Positions 44,723 to 55,028 are shown, counted from the stretch's first letter. The stretch is 64,000 bases of DNA from Pseudoalteromonas phenolica (GCF_001444405.1 NZ_CP013187.1:3658001-3722000); one strand, 5' to 3'. Notes: a model not told the origin generated them from the sequence alone. Translations and numbers: made by a program.

Positions 44723-47700
44723 TTATTTATTTATATAAAAGTTAAATGTTGCACCCCCTTCAGGGGCAATACAGGCTGAAGAAGATCCAGCTTGTTCGAG
44801 GGTGTATGCAGTTACACATACAGGAACACGACTGCCATCAAACTTAAAAGAGAGATTCGTGTTCTTTTCATCTTGGCTAAAGATTCCATCTTTATTTCGG
44901 TCAACCCAATAATCAGATCTCAGTAACGTTATGTCTTCAAGGTTGGTATTGACGAGCACAGAGTTAATTTGTGCATTGTTACAATCCGACTTGATTTCTG
45001 AATCAGGTAAAACGTTTCGCGCATAGTTCGTATCACAACTCCAGAGGTACCATGAACTCATCACATCTGTATGTATCGATAGAATTTGTAAATTAGGCTG
45101 AGTAACGGGTGCTGCTGGCTCAACTATGATTTCTTTGCGAATTGTTTTTGGGGTGTCATCAGGGTATATAACTGTTAGTAGCACAGGGTAAGTGCCAGCT
45201 TCATTAAAGGTGTAATCCCACTCTCTCGTTAGGTCACTCTGTTCATACCGCTTTTGTTCAACAGACCAAAATACCTTTTTATAAAGGTCGATGTTTTCCA
45301 CACTAAACAGAATTCGCATCGGATCTTGAGGGTCTGCAGTGGTGTTAAACACAATCTCTGGTTTTGCATTCTCAATGTTCACGACTGTGCTAGTCGTAAA
45401 CTGTGCATTCAGGCTATCTAGATATACCGTTAGATTTGCGTTGTATTGACCACTGGATTGATAATCAAAGATGAAATTACTTGTATCCGTTCTTGTATCT
45501 TTTGTATCGACCTGATCGCCAAATTGCCAAAAATACCTTGCTGAGACTGAGTTTGGCAATGGTAAGTGTTGCGTTGAAAACAGACATTGCGTTCCTTCAA
45601 CAGCACACTGAATTTTTAAGTCCAGAGACGCAACTGGCTGTACTTTTTTCTGTTGCGTTGCAACTACCTGCCCATCACGGAGAGAGTCTACCTGTACTAG
45701 CGTTTCAGCTGTAAAAGCGCGGATCAACGTATCTGTATTCTCGGCTTCTAGGTTACCGTTAAAGTACCAATTAAATGTATGGCTGCCTTGTCCTGTTGCT
45801 TGTGCAGTTAAAGTTATTTGGTCGTTCACTTGCTGCGAAGAAAAATCAACGCTTTGAAGATTGCTACCTGATTTAAGGTTAACTTTTAAATCAACAACTT
45901 GTGAGCCATTATCAACTTCGCATGCGCCTTTTTGCTTGTCATCTATACGCACCCTGAGCAGCATAGGCCCTTCATTAATTTGCTCTGCACCTAAAAGCTT
46001 AAATGAAGCCCCTTCTGAACTATCAGCTTGGGTAAAAATCAACTCATTACTATTGTTATCATCTTCAAATACACGGTCTCTATCTAAATCAGCAAAGACA
46101 GTAACCACTTTATTGTTTAAGTGCGTATTAAAACTAAGCGTCAGTAAATCTTGGCTATATAACGCTGTATTTACGGCTAATTGCTCGAACGCTTTTGTTA
46201 CATTCAACGGCTCGTCGTTCACGCGTAAGCTTGTCATTGCATCACCAATTATCATCGGCTGGCAACGAGCTTGATCAGCGCTGTAAACATGACGAGCTGC
46301 AGATAAGGTTTGGCCATTAGACAATTGTATTTCTAACTCAACGAGCGCGGCCCCCAACGGCACAGATAATCGACCAGCTTTTACTTTGTTAAAGCTCCCT
46401 TGCCCACTATTTTTTTGCCAAGCGAGATAAGGCACGCCATCAATTGACACATTGAAGCGCTTAACTTGGTTATTGCTGAATCGGTTATCTGTTACAGAAA
46501 AGCGAAGCTCATCTAGTTGGCGCTCAATATCAAATGCAAGATGTTCGCTTTGAGACTGCCAAGATACAATACCTACTTGTCTTAACAGTTCACCAATGAG
46601 TGCTTTATCTTCATAGTCAGCTTGAGATTGAAAACACATACCAGCCTCATTAATGCCACTGTCTCTTCTGAAGCAGTTATTTGCAGCTTTTAGCGCCAAT
46701 TTATAAGCCCGCTCAACACTCCATTGTTCTGAAGTTGCGAGTAAATAAAAGAACTTATTTAAAGCCCCTGCTTTTTGGTGCGGACCATTCGCCTCGGCTA
46801 AGTCACGAGTATCATCAATACTGATTAAATCAAATCTAGGCTGAGCAATATATCTGAGTGGATTTCCACTAAAATTAAAGCCGGTACCCATCCACCACAT
46901 TTTCTGAGCACTATTTTGCCAAGCGAGCGCCATAGGGCTTTGCAAGAATGAGTTTGCAGCTCCCCCATCAATATGGCGAATATAGTAATCTCTCGCAGCA
47001 AGTGCCGTCATATCCGAAAACGCTTCTTGAACAGCTGATGGCTCTTCACCTTGGTAAAGCAATTCACTATTCCAAGAAAGTAGTGCATGCCCTATCTCAT
47101 GAGCCACAATATCGAGGGAGCTGGCATGAGAAAATTGGCCTACAACACTGCCACCTTCCGCAAGGTTTACAAACTCACCATCCCAATCGCTGGAATATTT
47201 TTGCCCTTCAACGCTATAACCGACACGTTGTTGGAGTTGCTTCAAGCAGTATTGGCCACCCCACTCAGGGCATAGCTCACCTTGCTGAGGATATAGCTCA
47301 GCAAAATAATGAGCTGCCATTTGCATCGTCACTGAAGCAAATAAATGTGCGTCATTTTGCGGCTGAAATGCACCACTTACCGTATACTGATAAAGCAAAC
47401 GACTGGTATCAAAGCTTTCTTCAGGTCCTGTCGGACAATCATATTCAAAGCTTGTGAATTCACTAGGTAATACGTTACGCTGCGGCTCAACCGTATTAAC
47501 CAACTCATTTCGCAAGAAGCACTTTCCTGAGCTGTGCTCAATGATCATTGGATAACCATTGAACTCGCTAAATACAGGCGAATCAGGGTTATTAAATTCA
47601 ACCGTGTAATGTTTTGGCGGCACCGGAAATTGTGCTGCGATACGAGGGTTATTAGGTACGGTCAACTGCTTACACTTTGTTGCAATACCTGAACTGTTTA

Positions 47701-47836
47701 TCGTTTGCGGTGCATGAATACAATTAACACCCATGTTGGCATTGCCGGTCAAAGCCGGTACAGCATAATATTGTGTCGCGAAACTGGGGGCATTAACCCC
47801 CAGTATGCCTAGCACGACTGTCGTTAAGTACTTCAC
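44723..47836 (-). CDS. M4-type metalloprotease with PKD-like domains (paralogue)
   Basis: The start is GTG with AAGGA upstream, followed by a signal peptide. The M4 core mirrors the other copy: ALTGNANMGV, SDWDGEFVNLAEGG, zinc motif HEIGH, QEAFSDMTAL, and GPHQKAGALNKFFYLLA with the active-site histidine. The propeptide is again missing. PKD-like modules occupy about residues 665-910 (YFWQFGDQVDTKDT, FDYQSSGQYNANLTVYLD). A C-terminal part (DYWVDRNKDGIFSQDEKN) has calcium-binding style repeats and cysteines. Length is 1037 aa. It follows the RTX gene by 50 bases and may be on the same transcript. Confidence 0.88.
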   Translation of the reverse strand: MKYLTTVVLGILGVNAPSFATQYYAVPALTGNANMGVNCIHAPQTINSSGIATKCKQLTVPNNPRIAAQFPVPPKHYTVEFNNPDSPVFSEFNGYPMIIEHSSGKCFLRNELVNTVEPQRNVLPSEFTSFEYDCPTGPEESFDTSRLLYQYTVSGAFQPQNDAHLFASVTMQMAAHYFAELYPQQGELCPEWGGQYCLKQLQQRVGYSVEGQKYSSDWDGEFVNLAEGGSVVGQFSHASSLDIVAHEIGHALLSWNSELLYQGEEPSAVQEAFSDMTALAARDYYIRHIDGGAANSFLQSPMALAWQNSAQKMWWMGTGFNFSGNPLRYIAQPRFDLISIDDTRDLAEANGPHQKAGALNKFFYLLATSEQWSVERAYKLALKAANNCFRRDSGINEAGMCFQSQADYEDKALIGELLRQVGIVSWQSQSEHLAFDIERQLDELRFSVTDNRFSNNQVKRFNVSIDGVPYLAWQKNSGQGSFNKVKAGRLSVPLGAALVELEIQLSNGQTLSAARHVYSADQARCQPMIIGDAMTSLRVNDEPLNVTKAFEQLAVNTALYSQDLLTLSFNTHLNNKVVTVFADLDRDRVFEDDNNSNELIFTQADSSEGASFKLLGAEQINEGPMLLRVRIDDKQKGACEVDNGSQVVDLKVNLKSGSNLQSVDFSSQQVNDQITLTAQATGQGSHTFNWYFNGNLEAENTDTLIRAFTAETLVQVDSLRDGQVVATQQKKVQPVASLDLKIQCAVEGTQCLFSTQHLPLPNSVSARYFWQFGDQVDTKDTRTDTSNFIFDYQSSGQYNANLTVYLDSLNAQFTTSTVVNIENAKPEIVFNTTADPQDPMRILFSVENIDLYKKVFWSVEQKRYEQSDLTREWDYTFNEAGTYPVLLTVIYPDDTPKTIRKEIIVEPAAPVTQPNLQILSIHTDVMSSWYLWSCDTNYARNVLPDSEIKSDCNNAQINSVLVNTNLEDITLLRSDYWVDRNKDGIFSQDEKNTNLSFKFDGSRVPVCVTAYTLEQAGSSSACIAPEGGATFNFYINK

Positions 47837-47886
47837 AAAAATATCCTTTTAGTTAGTTTTGACTAAATTTTTAGAAATGATGCGGG

Positions 47887-49776
47887 TTAAATTGGTTGCT
47901 CAGAGATAACGGCCATTTTTTTAGTTTTCAAATTCAGTAAGAATTTGGCGATGTACCCCTGTTTGATTTGCTCAAACAAAATGAACTCAACATCACTGTC
48001 TAGTTGATAAGTAACTTGTCCTGTGTAGAGTAAGGTTTTGTCAGTTTGGTAACTTAGGGTGTAGGTAAGATCTTGCCTATCATCAGCAATCACCCCAGGT
48101 AAAAACCTGTCTATTCCTGCGCCTAATGAAATAGCGATTTCTGTGTCACTCGATAACTTTTCAGTAGCAGATAAACCATGTTTTAGGGTATTTGGCAGTG
48201 CATTACCAACAATAGACTGTATATTGATGCTCGCTTTAAGATCAGCAAATGCGACATTCTGTAATTCGATGCGGTTCTGTCCTGTCCCGCCATCAATTAC
48301 ATTGACCGAAGATGAAAGATAAAAAATATCATTGCCTTCACCACCATATGCACTCGTCAAACTAGAAGAAATAAAAAAGGTGTCATTCCCTTGTTCACCA
48401 AATAAATCGTCACTCCCAGCTGTGCTATGCAAAACATCATTGCCTAAACCGCCATAAAGAGCTTCATTACCAGCGCTGTCACTTAACGTGTCATTACCGG
48501 CTAAACCTTCCACTTTCTCAATGCCCTGTGCAGGGATCAGTTGGTTATCTAACGCATTGCCCTGTAAGATTTCGACACTTTGAATATTGGTATGTAATTG
48601 GGTGAAATGCTGCTCACCATCAGCGAGTCGAATGGTATCTTGACCCGAACCACCAATAATGGTGTGACGACCATAACCTAGATTAGTAATGAGAAATAAA
48701 TCGTCACCTTCAGCTCCCTCGAGCTGATCGATGCCTAAAGAGCCGTAAAAGGTATCATTCCCCCAGCCCCCATCAATGATGTCATCACCTTCTTCACCGT
48801 ATAAATGATCATCACCATCATAGCCAAAAAGCATATCATTGCCTTTGCCACCATATAGTCTGTCATGGCCTGTTTGTCCAAACAGCCAGTCATCTTGATC
48901 GCCTGCTTGCAACAAATCGTTTCCATCGCCGCCATCTAGTGTATCGGCACCATCTCCGCCAAAGAGTTGGTCATCGCCATCTTCACCGTAGAGCTCATCA
49001 TCGCCTAACTCGCCGTACAGCAAATCTGTGCCACGGCCGCCATTTAGCGCATCATTGTTATCTCCACCTTTTAAGGTGTCGTCACCTTCATCACCAAATA
49101 AGGTGTCATTGCCAGATTGACCAAATAGCTCGTCATTCCCAGCCCCACCGCTGAGCGTATCATTGCCGACACCACCATCTAAGTAATCATGCCCGAGATG
49201 ACTACTGCCATCACCTATTAAAGTATCATTGCCGCTTTCACCAAATAGTCGGTCATTGGCATCTCCACCATTTAATGTGTCATCTTCAGAGCCGCCTCGT
49301 AATTCGTCCTCACCTTCATCACCAAAGAGTTGATCTCGTCCTTGTCCACCAGATAGGGTATCGTTTCCACTTTGGCCATAAAGTTCATCATCACCTTCTT
49401 CACCTAGCAGGTTATCAGCACCTTGCCCGCCTCGAAGGTTGTCATTGTCTTGTCCGCCTTGCAGTAAGTCATCTCCACTTCCTCCAAGTAAGTAGTCTTC
49501 ACCACTGCCACCATAAAGAGAGTCATTACCTTCGTCACCAAACAAGGAATCAAAACCCTGACCACCAAATAACCTATCGTCTCCGGCTAAACCTGATATG
49601 TCATCATCGCCATTCGTACCGCGTAAAATATCATCATCGTCGGTGCCGGTGACCGCATTAAGCGTCGCCTTATATGCCAAGTAAGCCGGCAAACTGGTTG
49701 GCATACTAAAATGTCGAGAGTTGAGCTGCACGGGATCAACTGTGAGCCCAAGACTCAATAAAGTCGTAATAAACAT
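47887..49776 (-). CDS. RTX calcium-binding repeat protein
   Basis: Residues about 42-360 are about 35 glycine- and aspartate-rich nonapeptides of the type GGxGxDxLx, which form calcium-loaded parallel beta-rolls. A second short block follows at about 420-500 (GLAGNDTLSD, GGLGNDVLHS, GEQGNDTFF). There is no standard signal peptide. RTX proteins usually leave by type I secretion through a C-terminal signal, but no type I secretion genes are in the window. The protein has no recognisable toxin or enzyme domain. Its start lies three bases after the preceding stop, so it ends a tight operon. Confidence 0.93.
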   Translation of the reverse strand: MFITTLLSLGLTVDPVQLNSRHFSMPTSLPAYLAYKATLNAVTGTDDDDILRGTNGDDDISGLAGDDRLFGGQGFDSLFGDEGNDSLYGGSGEDYLLGGSGDDLLQGGQDNDNLRGGQGADNLLGEEGDDELYGQSGNDTLSGGQGRDQLFGDEGEDELRGGSEDDTLNGGDANDRLFGESGNDTLIGDGSSHLGHDYLDGGVGNDTLSGGAGNDELFGQSGNDTLFGDEGDDTLKGGDNNDALNGGRGTDLLYGELGDDELYGEDGDDQLFGGDGADTLDGGDGNDLLQAGDQDDWLFGQTGHDRLYGGKGNDMLFGYDGDDHLYGEEGDDIIDGGWGNDTFYGSLGIDQLEGAEGDDLFLITNLGYGRHTIIGGSGQDTIRLADGEQHFTQLHTNIQSVEILQGNALDNQLIPAQGIEKVEGLAGNDTLSDSAGNEALYGGLGNDVLHSTAGSDDLFGEQGNDTFFISSSLTSAYGGEGNDIFYLSSSVNVIDGGTGQNRIELQNVAFADLKASINIQSIVGNALPNTLKHGLSATEKLSSDTEIAISLGAGIDRFLPGVIADDRQDLTYTLSYQTDKTLLYTGQVTYQLDSDVEFILFEQIKQGYIAKFLLNLKTKKMAVISEQPI

Positions 49777-49779
49777 AGT

Positions 49780-50298
49780 TCACTGAGCTCCTTGGCTAAT
49801 ATCTCGCACTAAAAACACCGATGCAGCACTACTTGAGACTCGCCATGGCACTATTTGCCCATTAACCATCGCGATGGTTTTTAATGCGGGCTCAGACTGA
49901 CCTGAGTCAGTTGTTGCAGTCCAAATACGGCGCTGATATTTACCCATTTGTAATGGCGCAGCATAGGTAAAATCCTGGCACCCACCAAATAGAGTCATCG
50001 CCTCTTTCAAGTTCGGTAAACGCCAATCGGTGTGACCCCCAATGACGGATTCATCAGCAAACTGAACCGCCTTGAGCCCTGTCATTCTCGAACGCACTTC
50101 ACTGTCAGACATACATTCCCCTGTCGTCGGACTAATTGCGCAAGCACTCCACATCAAACCAAACTTATAATCTGTAATGGTTTGTTCCAAAACAGGGCTA
50201 TATCTGGCCACCTCTGAAGCATCATTACACTGTGCTATAGAATTGGGTAAGTAGCTCATAGTACCCAGCAGGGTCGCCATAAGAATTACTTTATTCAT
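49780..50298 (-). CDS. Exported DUF1566 (Lcl C-terminal) domain protein
   Basis: The start is set at 50298 (MNKVILMATLLGTM), with GGGAGAG upstream. This places the ATG just after the previous stop. A signal peptide of about 22 residues precedes a DUF1566/Lcl_C-like domain: KFGLMWSACAISPTTGEC, then DWRLPNLKEAMTLFGG, RRIWTATT and FLVRDIS. Such domains occur in secreted and surface proteins, and Lcl of Legionella binds glycans. Length is 172 aa. It lies between the large Ig-like protein and the RTX gene with 2-3-base gaps. Confidence 0.85.
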   Translation of the reverse strand: MNKVILMATLLGTMSYLPNSIAQCNDASEVARYSPVLEQTITDYKFGLMWSACAISPTTGECMSDSEVRSRMTGLKAVQFADESVIGGHTDWRLPNLKEAMTLFGGCQDFTYAAPLQMGKYQRRIWTATTDSGQSEPALKTIAMVNGQIVPWRVSSSAASVFLVRDISQGAQ

Positions 50299-50300
50299 TT

Positions 50301-52352
50301 TCACTCTCCCGCCATCAGTAAGAATTGGTAGGCATTTTGATTGCTTGCCCATGAAGAAGTTAAAGTGCTTGGATGCCAGTTAACGATATAGTTTTGACCC
50401 GCGTCTTCAGTTGAACTTAAAAGCTGCAGACGTGAAAACACGCGTCCAAGTGCTGGCTCAGATCCTGTTAGCCAATAAAAAGTATGTTCACTTTGGTTTG
50501 TACTAAGCACAGAGAGTAACTGTGGTGCACTGGGTAACAGCCAAGTCTGCTTACCACAACGCTGCTTTTGATTTAACGCAGTAATATCAGCGGCTATTTC
50601 GACTAAGGTTTTCTTCGTTTGCAGGTCACCGTTTTGCTGATTTTTTAATAACCAAACTGACCCTGTGTGATTATCTCGAAGACAAGCTGCTTGACTTGAA
50701 AAGGCCGGTAAAACTGCGCCACTATCCGATAGAAAATCAAAGTCAAAGCCTTGTGGTCCAGCCCCTTGCTTAAGTAAAACCTCTGAAGCATCCCTACCTT
50801 TTAACGCATCAAGTCCTGCCAAACTTTGCAGGCTATCTTGTGTCCAGCGTGCATTTTTATCTATGTAAGACACATCCCCTGTGTCATTTAATCGCAGGGA
50901 GCTTAAAACGTTGATCTCGGTTTGTGCTGATACCACCACATCTGGTGAAAGGGTCAAATTAAGAGTGAAACTCAAATCTGCCCCCCCTTCATTGGCGACA
51001 TAGTTCGCTTCAAATTCAGCAGTTTTGTTTAATTGAACAGGCTCACCCAACACTTGCTGCCATTCAACGGCCTGTACTTGGTTTACAGGAATATCTATCT
51101 CTGCCTTTAATAAACCAGGGCTGTTCGCATATAAACGGTGCTTATGAGAAAAGTGAATGTTAGGTAAGCGGCGAACTTTAACGTCTAATATTTGTGAACT
51201 ACGATTACCCCATAGATCTTCAACCGTTAGTTTAATTCTGCCCATTGCATCAGCTGTAACTGCGTTTGCCTTAACTAAGTAGTTCGTATTTTTCTTGCTA
51301 ATAGAGATGAAATCAGGCGTTAAGTTCTCGACTGTCACCGTGGTTGTATCTTGCTCAGGGTCGCTCGCTTCAACCACCACCGTCATAGACTCACCATCCC
51401 ACAGTTGTGGCTTAGAAGCCGTCAAGTTCAGACTAGGCGATTTATTTGCCGTCACTGTAATATCGAACTCTTTGGTTAGAGACGCCGTTTTATCGAGCGA
51501 ATTAATTTCAGCTGTCACAGCAAGCGTAACTTTACTTATCTTTTCAATGCCTTCAACTAACACATCTGTTTGCGCTTGATTACTAGCACTAAGCGTTACT
51601 GCTTCGGCAAGCCCTTTATTAATCACTCGCCATTGGTATGTCACTTCATCATCGGGTGAAGTATGTTCAACCAACGCTGATAAAGACCCGCTTTTGTGTT
51701 CTTGATAAGTATTTTGTGTATTAATGACTAAGTTTGGTTGGGTGACCTGCCCATCAAAATTAAATGACTTAGTCACCTGATATTGCCACCCAGATACATT
51801 CAAAGTCGCTAGCACATTGATGCTTTCACTTTGAAATACAGCTGAATCTAAACTCAATTCAACCTGATTATCTGCGATATTTTGAAGCGCTATACCTTGA
51901 TTGGTACCATCGTCATCAACGGCTTGCCAACTAATGCTGGTATTTGGCTCAACACCTTGCAAAGAAAGCACATTGGGTTGGTCTAACAACAAGGTATTTG
52001 GACCTGAAATGGCGATTGAACTAGGAAGCTTTGGTTTGTTTGCTCGCACTTCTATCAAGTTCTGCTTTGTTTCGTAACTCCACCCTTGTAGGGCGTATGT
52101 ATAAATATTGATTTGGGTATCGCTGGCATATTTCGGCAGTTTTAACACAGCAAACTGTTGTTTTTCGCCATAACTTTGCAATTGCGCATGAAAGCTAGAA
52201 GACTGCCATGCAAACTCGTCGTATTGGGCAATTGGGCTTGCACTCAACACCACTTGCTCTCCCGGAGAAATGTATTGAGGCAACTGAACTTCAAATGCCT
52301 GCACTGAAATTGAGGCTGCACAAACCAGTGCTGCCGAAATAGAACGCAACAT
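50301..52352 (-). CDS. Exported multi-Ig/PKD-like protein with C-terminal DUF1566-like domain
   Basis: The start is set at 52352 (MLRSISAALVCAASISVQAF), with AAGGA upstream. After the signal peptide come about five Ig/PKD/cadherin-like modules (SISWQAVDDDG, EVTYQWRVINKG, SDPEQDTTTVTVENL) over residues 20-470. The last 190 residues are DUF1566-like (GSVWLLKNQQNG, CGKQTWLLPSAPQLLSVL), without the full WRLP motif. It may be a surface adhesin or scaffold. The combination with the adjacent DUF1566 protein suggests the two act together. Confidence 0.8.
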   Translation of the reverse strand: MLRSISAALVCAASISVQAFEVQLPQYISPGEQVVLSASPIAQYDEFAWQSSSFHAQLQSYGEKQQFAVLKLPKYASDTQINIYTYALQGWSYETKQNLIEVRANKPKLPSSIAISGPNTLLLDQPNVLSLQGVEPNTSISWQAVDDDGTNQGIALQNIADNQVELSLDSAVFQSESINVLATLNVSGWQYQVTKSFNFDGQVTQPNLVINTQNTYQEHKSGSLSALVEHTSPDDEVTYQWRVINKGLAEAVTLSASNQAQTDVLVEGIEKISKVTLAVTAEINSLDKTASLTKEFDITVTANKSPSLNLTASKPQLWDGESMTVVVEASDPEQDTTTVTVENLTPDFISISKKNTNYLVKANAVTADAMGRIKLTVEDLWGNRSSQILDVKVRRLPNIHFSHKHRLYANSPGLLKAEIDIPVNQVQAVEWQQVLGEPVQLNKTAEFEANYVANEGGADLSFTLNLTLSPDVVVSAQTEINVLSSLRLNDTGDVSYIDKNARWTQDSLQSLAGLDALKGRDASEVLLKQGAGPQGFDFDFLSDSGAVLPAFSSQAACLRDNHTGSVWLLKNQQNGDLQTKKTLVEIAADITALNQKQRCGKQTWLLPSAPQLLSVLSTNQSEHTFYWLTGSEPALGRVFSRLQLLSSTEDAGQNYIVNWHPSTLTSSWASNQNAYQFLLMAGE

Positions 52353-52403
52353 ATATCTAATCCTTATTGGAAAGGCCAACCTAAGTTGGCCTTGCGATGG
52401 TGC

Positions 52404-54122
52404 TTACTGAGCAGAGAAAGTCAGGTACTTCTCTTTAGGAAGATAAGTAACTTTGGTTGACTCTTCTGTGTAGTAACGGCTCTTATCACTATAAAAACGT
52501 GAGTAGTTCTTACGGTTATCTAAAGAACCCACAACCCAACCAATTGCACAGCCGTAAGGGCCGAAGCTACAACCGATTTGTTGCGCGCCTTTAGACCAAG
52601 CTTGGTGCTCTGCATCGTTAAGCGGTGCTGCTGAAATACGTGGATAAACACTATCTAGTACGCCAAATGCGATACGACGCATGATTGACTCACGTACTGT
52701 TTCTTCCATTTCTTCAGTCCAGTAGCGAGATAGAGGTGGATCGATGAATTCAATCTTCAGATCTTGTGTGTTTTTAGCCCACTCGTAGAAGCTAGACTTG
52801 CGCTTTTTCCAGAATAGGAAACCGCTAGACTTGTTAGACGAGAACTGACTTAAGATGTTGTGCGCTTTGTATTGTGCTTTATAACCGAATGGTACTTCGA
52901 TTAACCACTGTAAACGCAAACCTGTTTGCACATATGAATCAAACGAAGCCGCTAGTTGTGTGCCTGTAACACCTTCTTTCTTAAGAGGACAAGCACCAAA
53001 CAGGTTCATTGCAAGGTTTGAACTAGCTGAACCAAAGCTACCATAAACCAATGCATCAACATCGTTAGGGTCGATGTTATTCATGTATGCACCTGGCTCT
53101 GTTGACTTATCTTCACCATCCATTGACTCATATAAGCTAGAGAAGCCTTTTGGGCGGAAGCTAATTAGCTTCTGTGCTGTATTCATAGTATGAATAGGCG
53201 TTAAATCTTTAAGCGAACCCATATTTGGATCAGCTGTATTAATGAAGTCAGGATTCATATTGGTGAAGAACTCAGCACCCACCAATGGCATTTGCTTCCA
53301 AGACGTGATCTGTGGAATATGTGCATTCTGAGCGCGAATACCATCTACATAACTGTCGTAATCAAGGGTATAAAGCATCTTAGCGTTTGCGCCATAAATG
53401 CTTGCTAGATCAATGTAGTTGTACGTTGCACGGCTTTCAATGTTCATCGCATAGTCGTCATACTTGATGACACGCTCTTCAAGCGCAACGATTTGCTCGT
53501 CTAAACGTACAATATCGGCTTTCAACTCATCGATTTTTGCCAATGCAACACGGTTATCGCTGCGGTAGCGATTGTACTCAGTTCTTGCATCTGAGTAAGC
53601 CTGTACAGTATCGCGAAGGTTTTGCTGACACTCTTCACGTGTTAGCAAACCATCTTGTAAACAGAACTTATAGTCATCATAACGACCGTTATACGCTAGT
53701 AGCGTCATTTCATAGCTGTTTTTAAGCTCTTCAAACACCCAATAGTCGATGTTGCCTTTCAGTTCTAACAAATCCGCGTTTGCTTGAATTTTTTCATCGA
53801 TAAGTGGGTCAACCTGAAGCAACAATGCTTCAGACTTGTCACGCCACGTTTTTGAACGCGCTTGTGACTGATCGTAGGTTGCTTTCGCGTTATCTAAATT
53901 GCCACAAAACTCGGTACCTTGAGTTTCATGATAACCAGATAAAGTTACTTTGCCTGTATTTGGCGGCGCAACGTAAGCTGTTTTACAGTTTTGGCTGAAT
54001 AAAATATCAGCACCACCTGATTGAATTGGGCTACTAAACTGACAATCATCACGTAGGCTAGGCATCGCCATTGCGGTGACAGGCACAGAAAGTACCGCCA
54101 AAGTTAAAAGCGTCTTTTTCAC
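52404..54122 (-). CDS. Exported coiled-coil protein of unknown function
   Basis: The start is taken at the GTG at 54122 (MKKTLLTLAVLSVPVTAMAM), because AAGG lies nine bases upstream. The ATG three codons earlier abuts this site and is too close. After the signal peptide, about residues 75-220 are coiled coil (TYDQSQARSKTWRDKSEALL, RVALAKIDELKADIVRLDEQ). The C-terminal 300 residues are globular, with several cysteines (CPLKKEG, CSFGPYGCAIGW). I do not recognise the family. Wide coverage of charged and aromatic residues suggests an extracellular or periplasmic protein. Confidence 0.75.
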   Translation of the reverse strand: MKKTLLTLAVLSVPVTAMAMPSLRDDCQFSSPIQSGGADILFSQNCKTAYVAPPNTGKVTLSGYHETQGTEFCGNLDNAKATYDQSQARSKTWRDKSEALLLQVDPLIDEKIQANADLLELKGNIDYWVFEELKNSYEMTLLAYNGRYDDYKFCLQDGLLTREECQQNLRDTVQAYSDARTEYNRYRSDNRVALAKIDELKADIVRLDEQIVALEERVIKYDDYAMNIESRATYNYIDLASIYGANAKMLYTLDYDSYVDGIRAQNAHIPQITSWKQMPLVGAEFFTNMNPDFINTADPNMGSLKDLTPIHTMNTAQKLISFRPKGFSSLYESMDGEDKSTEPGAYMNNIDPNDVDALVYGSFGSASSNLAMNLFGACPLKKEGVTGTQLAASFDSYVQTGLRLQWLIEVPFGYKAQYKAHNILSQFSSNKSSGFLFWKKRKSSFYEWAKNTQDLKIEFIDPPLSRYWTEEMEETVRESIMRRIAFGVLDSVYPRISAAPLNDAEHQAWSKGAQQIGCSFGPYGCAIGWVVGSLDNRKNYSRFYSDKSRYYTEESTKVTYLPKEKYLTFSAQ

Positions 54123-54144
54123 TGTTTTCATCCTTAGATAAGTT

Positions 54145-54786
54145 TTATTTTTGAGTGTTTTCCACTCGGTTTATGACGTGTAGAACATCTTGTTCTACGT
54201 TTACTGCTTCAACCATTGGTTCAGCCAGCTCACGTTCTCTGGCTGTACGATTTTTCCGCTCTGCAATTGCTTGTTTTACAGTCTCTTTTACGAAAGCCAT
54301 ATCATCTGCAAATGCGTCAGGTCCGTAACGTTGCTCGAACTCTTGGTGAGCCTCTTGAGACTCAATTTCGATCAAACGTTCCGTAATCAGATTTAAGTGT
54401 GAAAAGGTGTTTCGAAGTGCTTCGATATCTTCACTTGTTAATTTATTGTTATTAACCAAATCGACCGCCTCGGCACTTTCCAAACGCTCCTTTAAGAACG
54501 CATACTCGTTTTCCAACTCACGTTTATCATGGAGTTGTTCGAGTGGCCTTATCGGCCATGAGAAAATACTTTCTGGCTCAGAAGGTTGTGATCTCACAAT
54601 CGCTTCACTGGCCTTAGAGTCAGGTTTGATCAACAATGAAGAATCATCAAGAATATCAGTCATAGCTGTATCTTGAATAACTTCAGTAGACTTTTTATTG
54701 AGTTGTGGCTGTGCTTTTTCAGGCAAAAGCATAGCTAGCGCAACAGCTCCAATAAGCGCCGCTGACGTTCCTAAAATAACTTTCAT
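54145..54786 (-). CDS. Membrane-anchored coiled-coil protein
   Basis: The start is set at 54786 (MKVILGTSAALIGAVALAML), with AAGGA upstream. Upstream in-frame ATGs lack such a site. One N-terminal helix is followed by about 190 hydrophilic residues with a predicted coiled coil (KRELENEYAFLKERLESAEA, ETVKQAIAERKNRTARERE). This looks like a periplasmic stalk fixed in the inner membrane. It is the first gene of a five-gene minus-strand operon that ends in the RTX protein. No family is recognised. Confidence 0.75.
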   Translation of the reverse strand: MKVILGTSAALIGAVALAMLLPEKAQPQLNKKSTEVIQDTAMTDILDDSSLLIKPDSKASEAIVRSQPSEPESIFSWPIRPLEQLHDKRELENEYAFLKERLESAEAVDLVNNNKLTSEDIEALRNTFSHLNLITERLIEIESQEAHQEFEQRYGPDAFADDMAFVKETVKQAIAERKNRTARERELAEPMVEAVNVEQDVLHVINRVENTQK

Positions 54787-55028
54787 AATCACCATTCCTT
54801 GAATCAAAAGTGAGCATCTGACAGGTAACTGAGTAGACGCTCTATAAATATTATTATCGGTTTTAATCGGTATTCGCAACACTCAAAAAACAAAAATTTT
54901 AACATTTAATTAAACTTTAACATTTGTATATACGAGTACGAATTTGGTGCTTTATTGAAAACTTTGATATAAGATCAAATTATAAATTCAGTTATGAAAA
55001 TTAAATCTCTAAGGAAAAAGGAGAAATT

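Noticed and set aside
48939..49652. Histidine- and arginine-rich open frames opposite the RTX repeats
   Set aside because: They are the antisense of glycine- and aspartate-rich repeats, which give long His/Arg-rich frames by composition alone.
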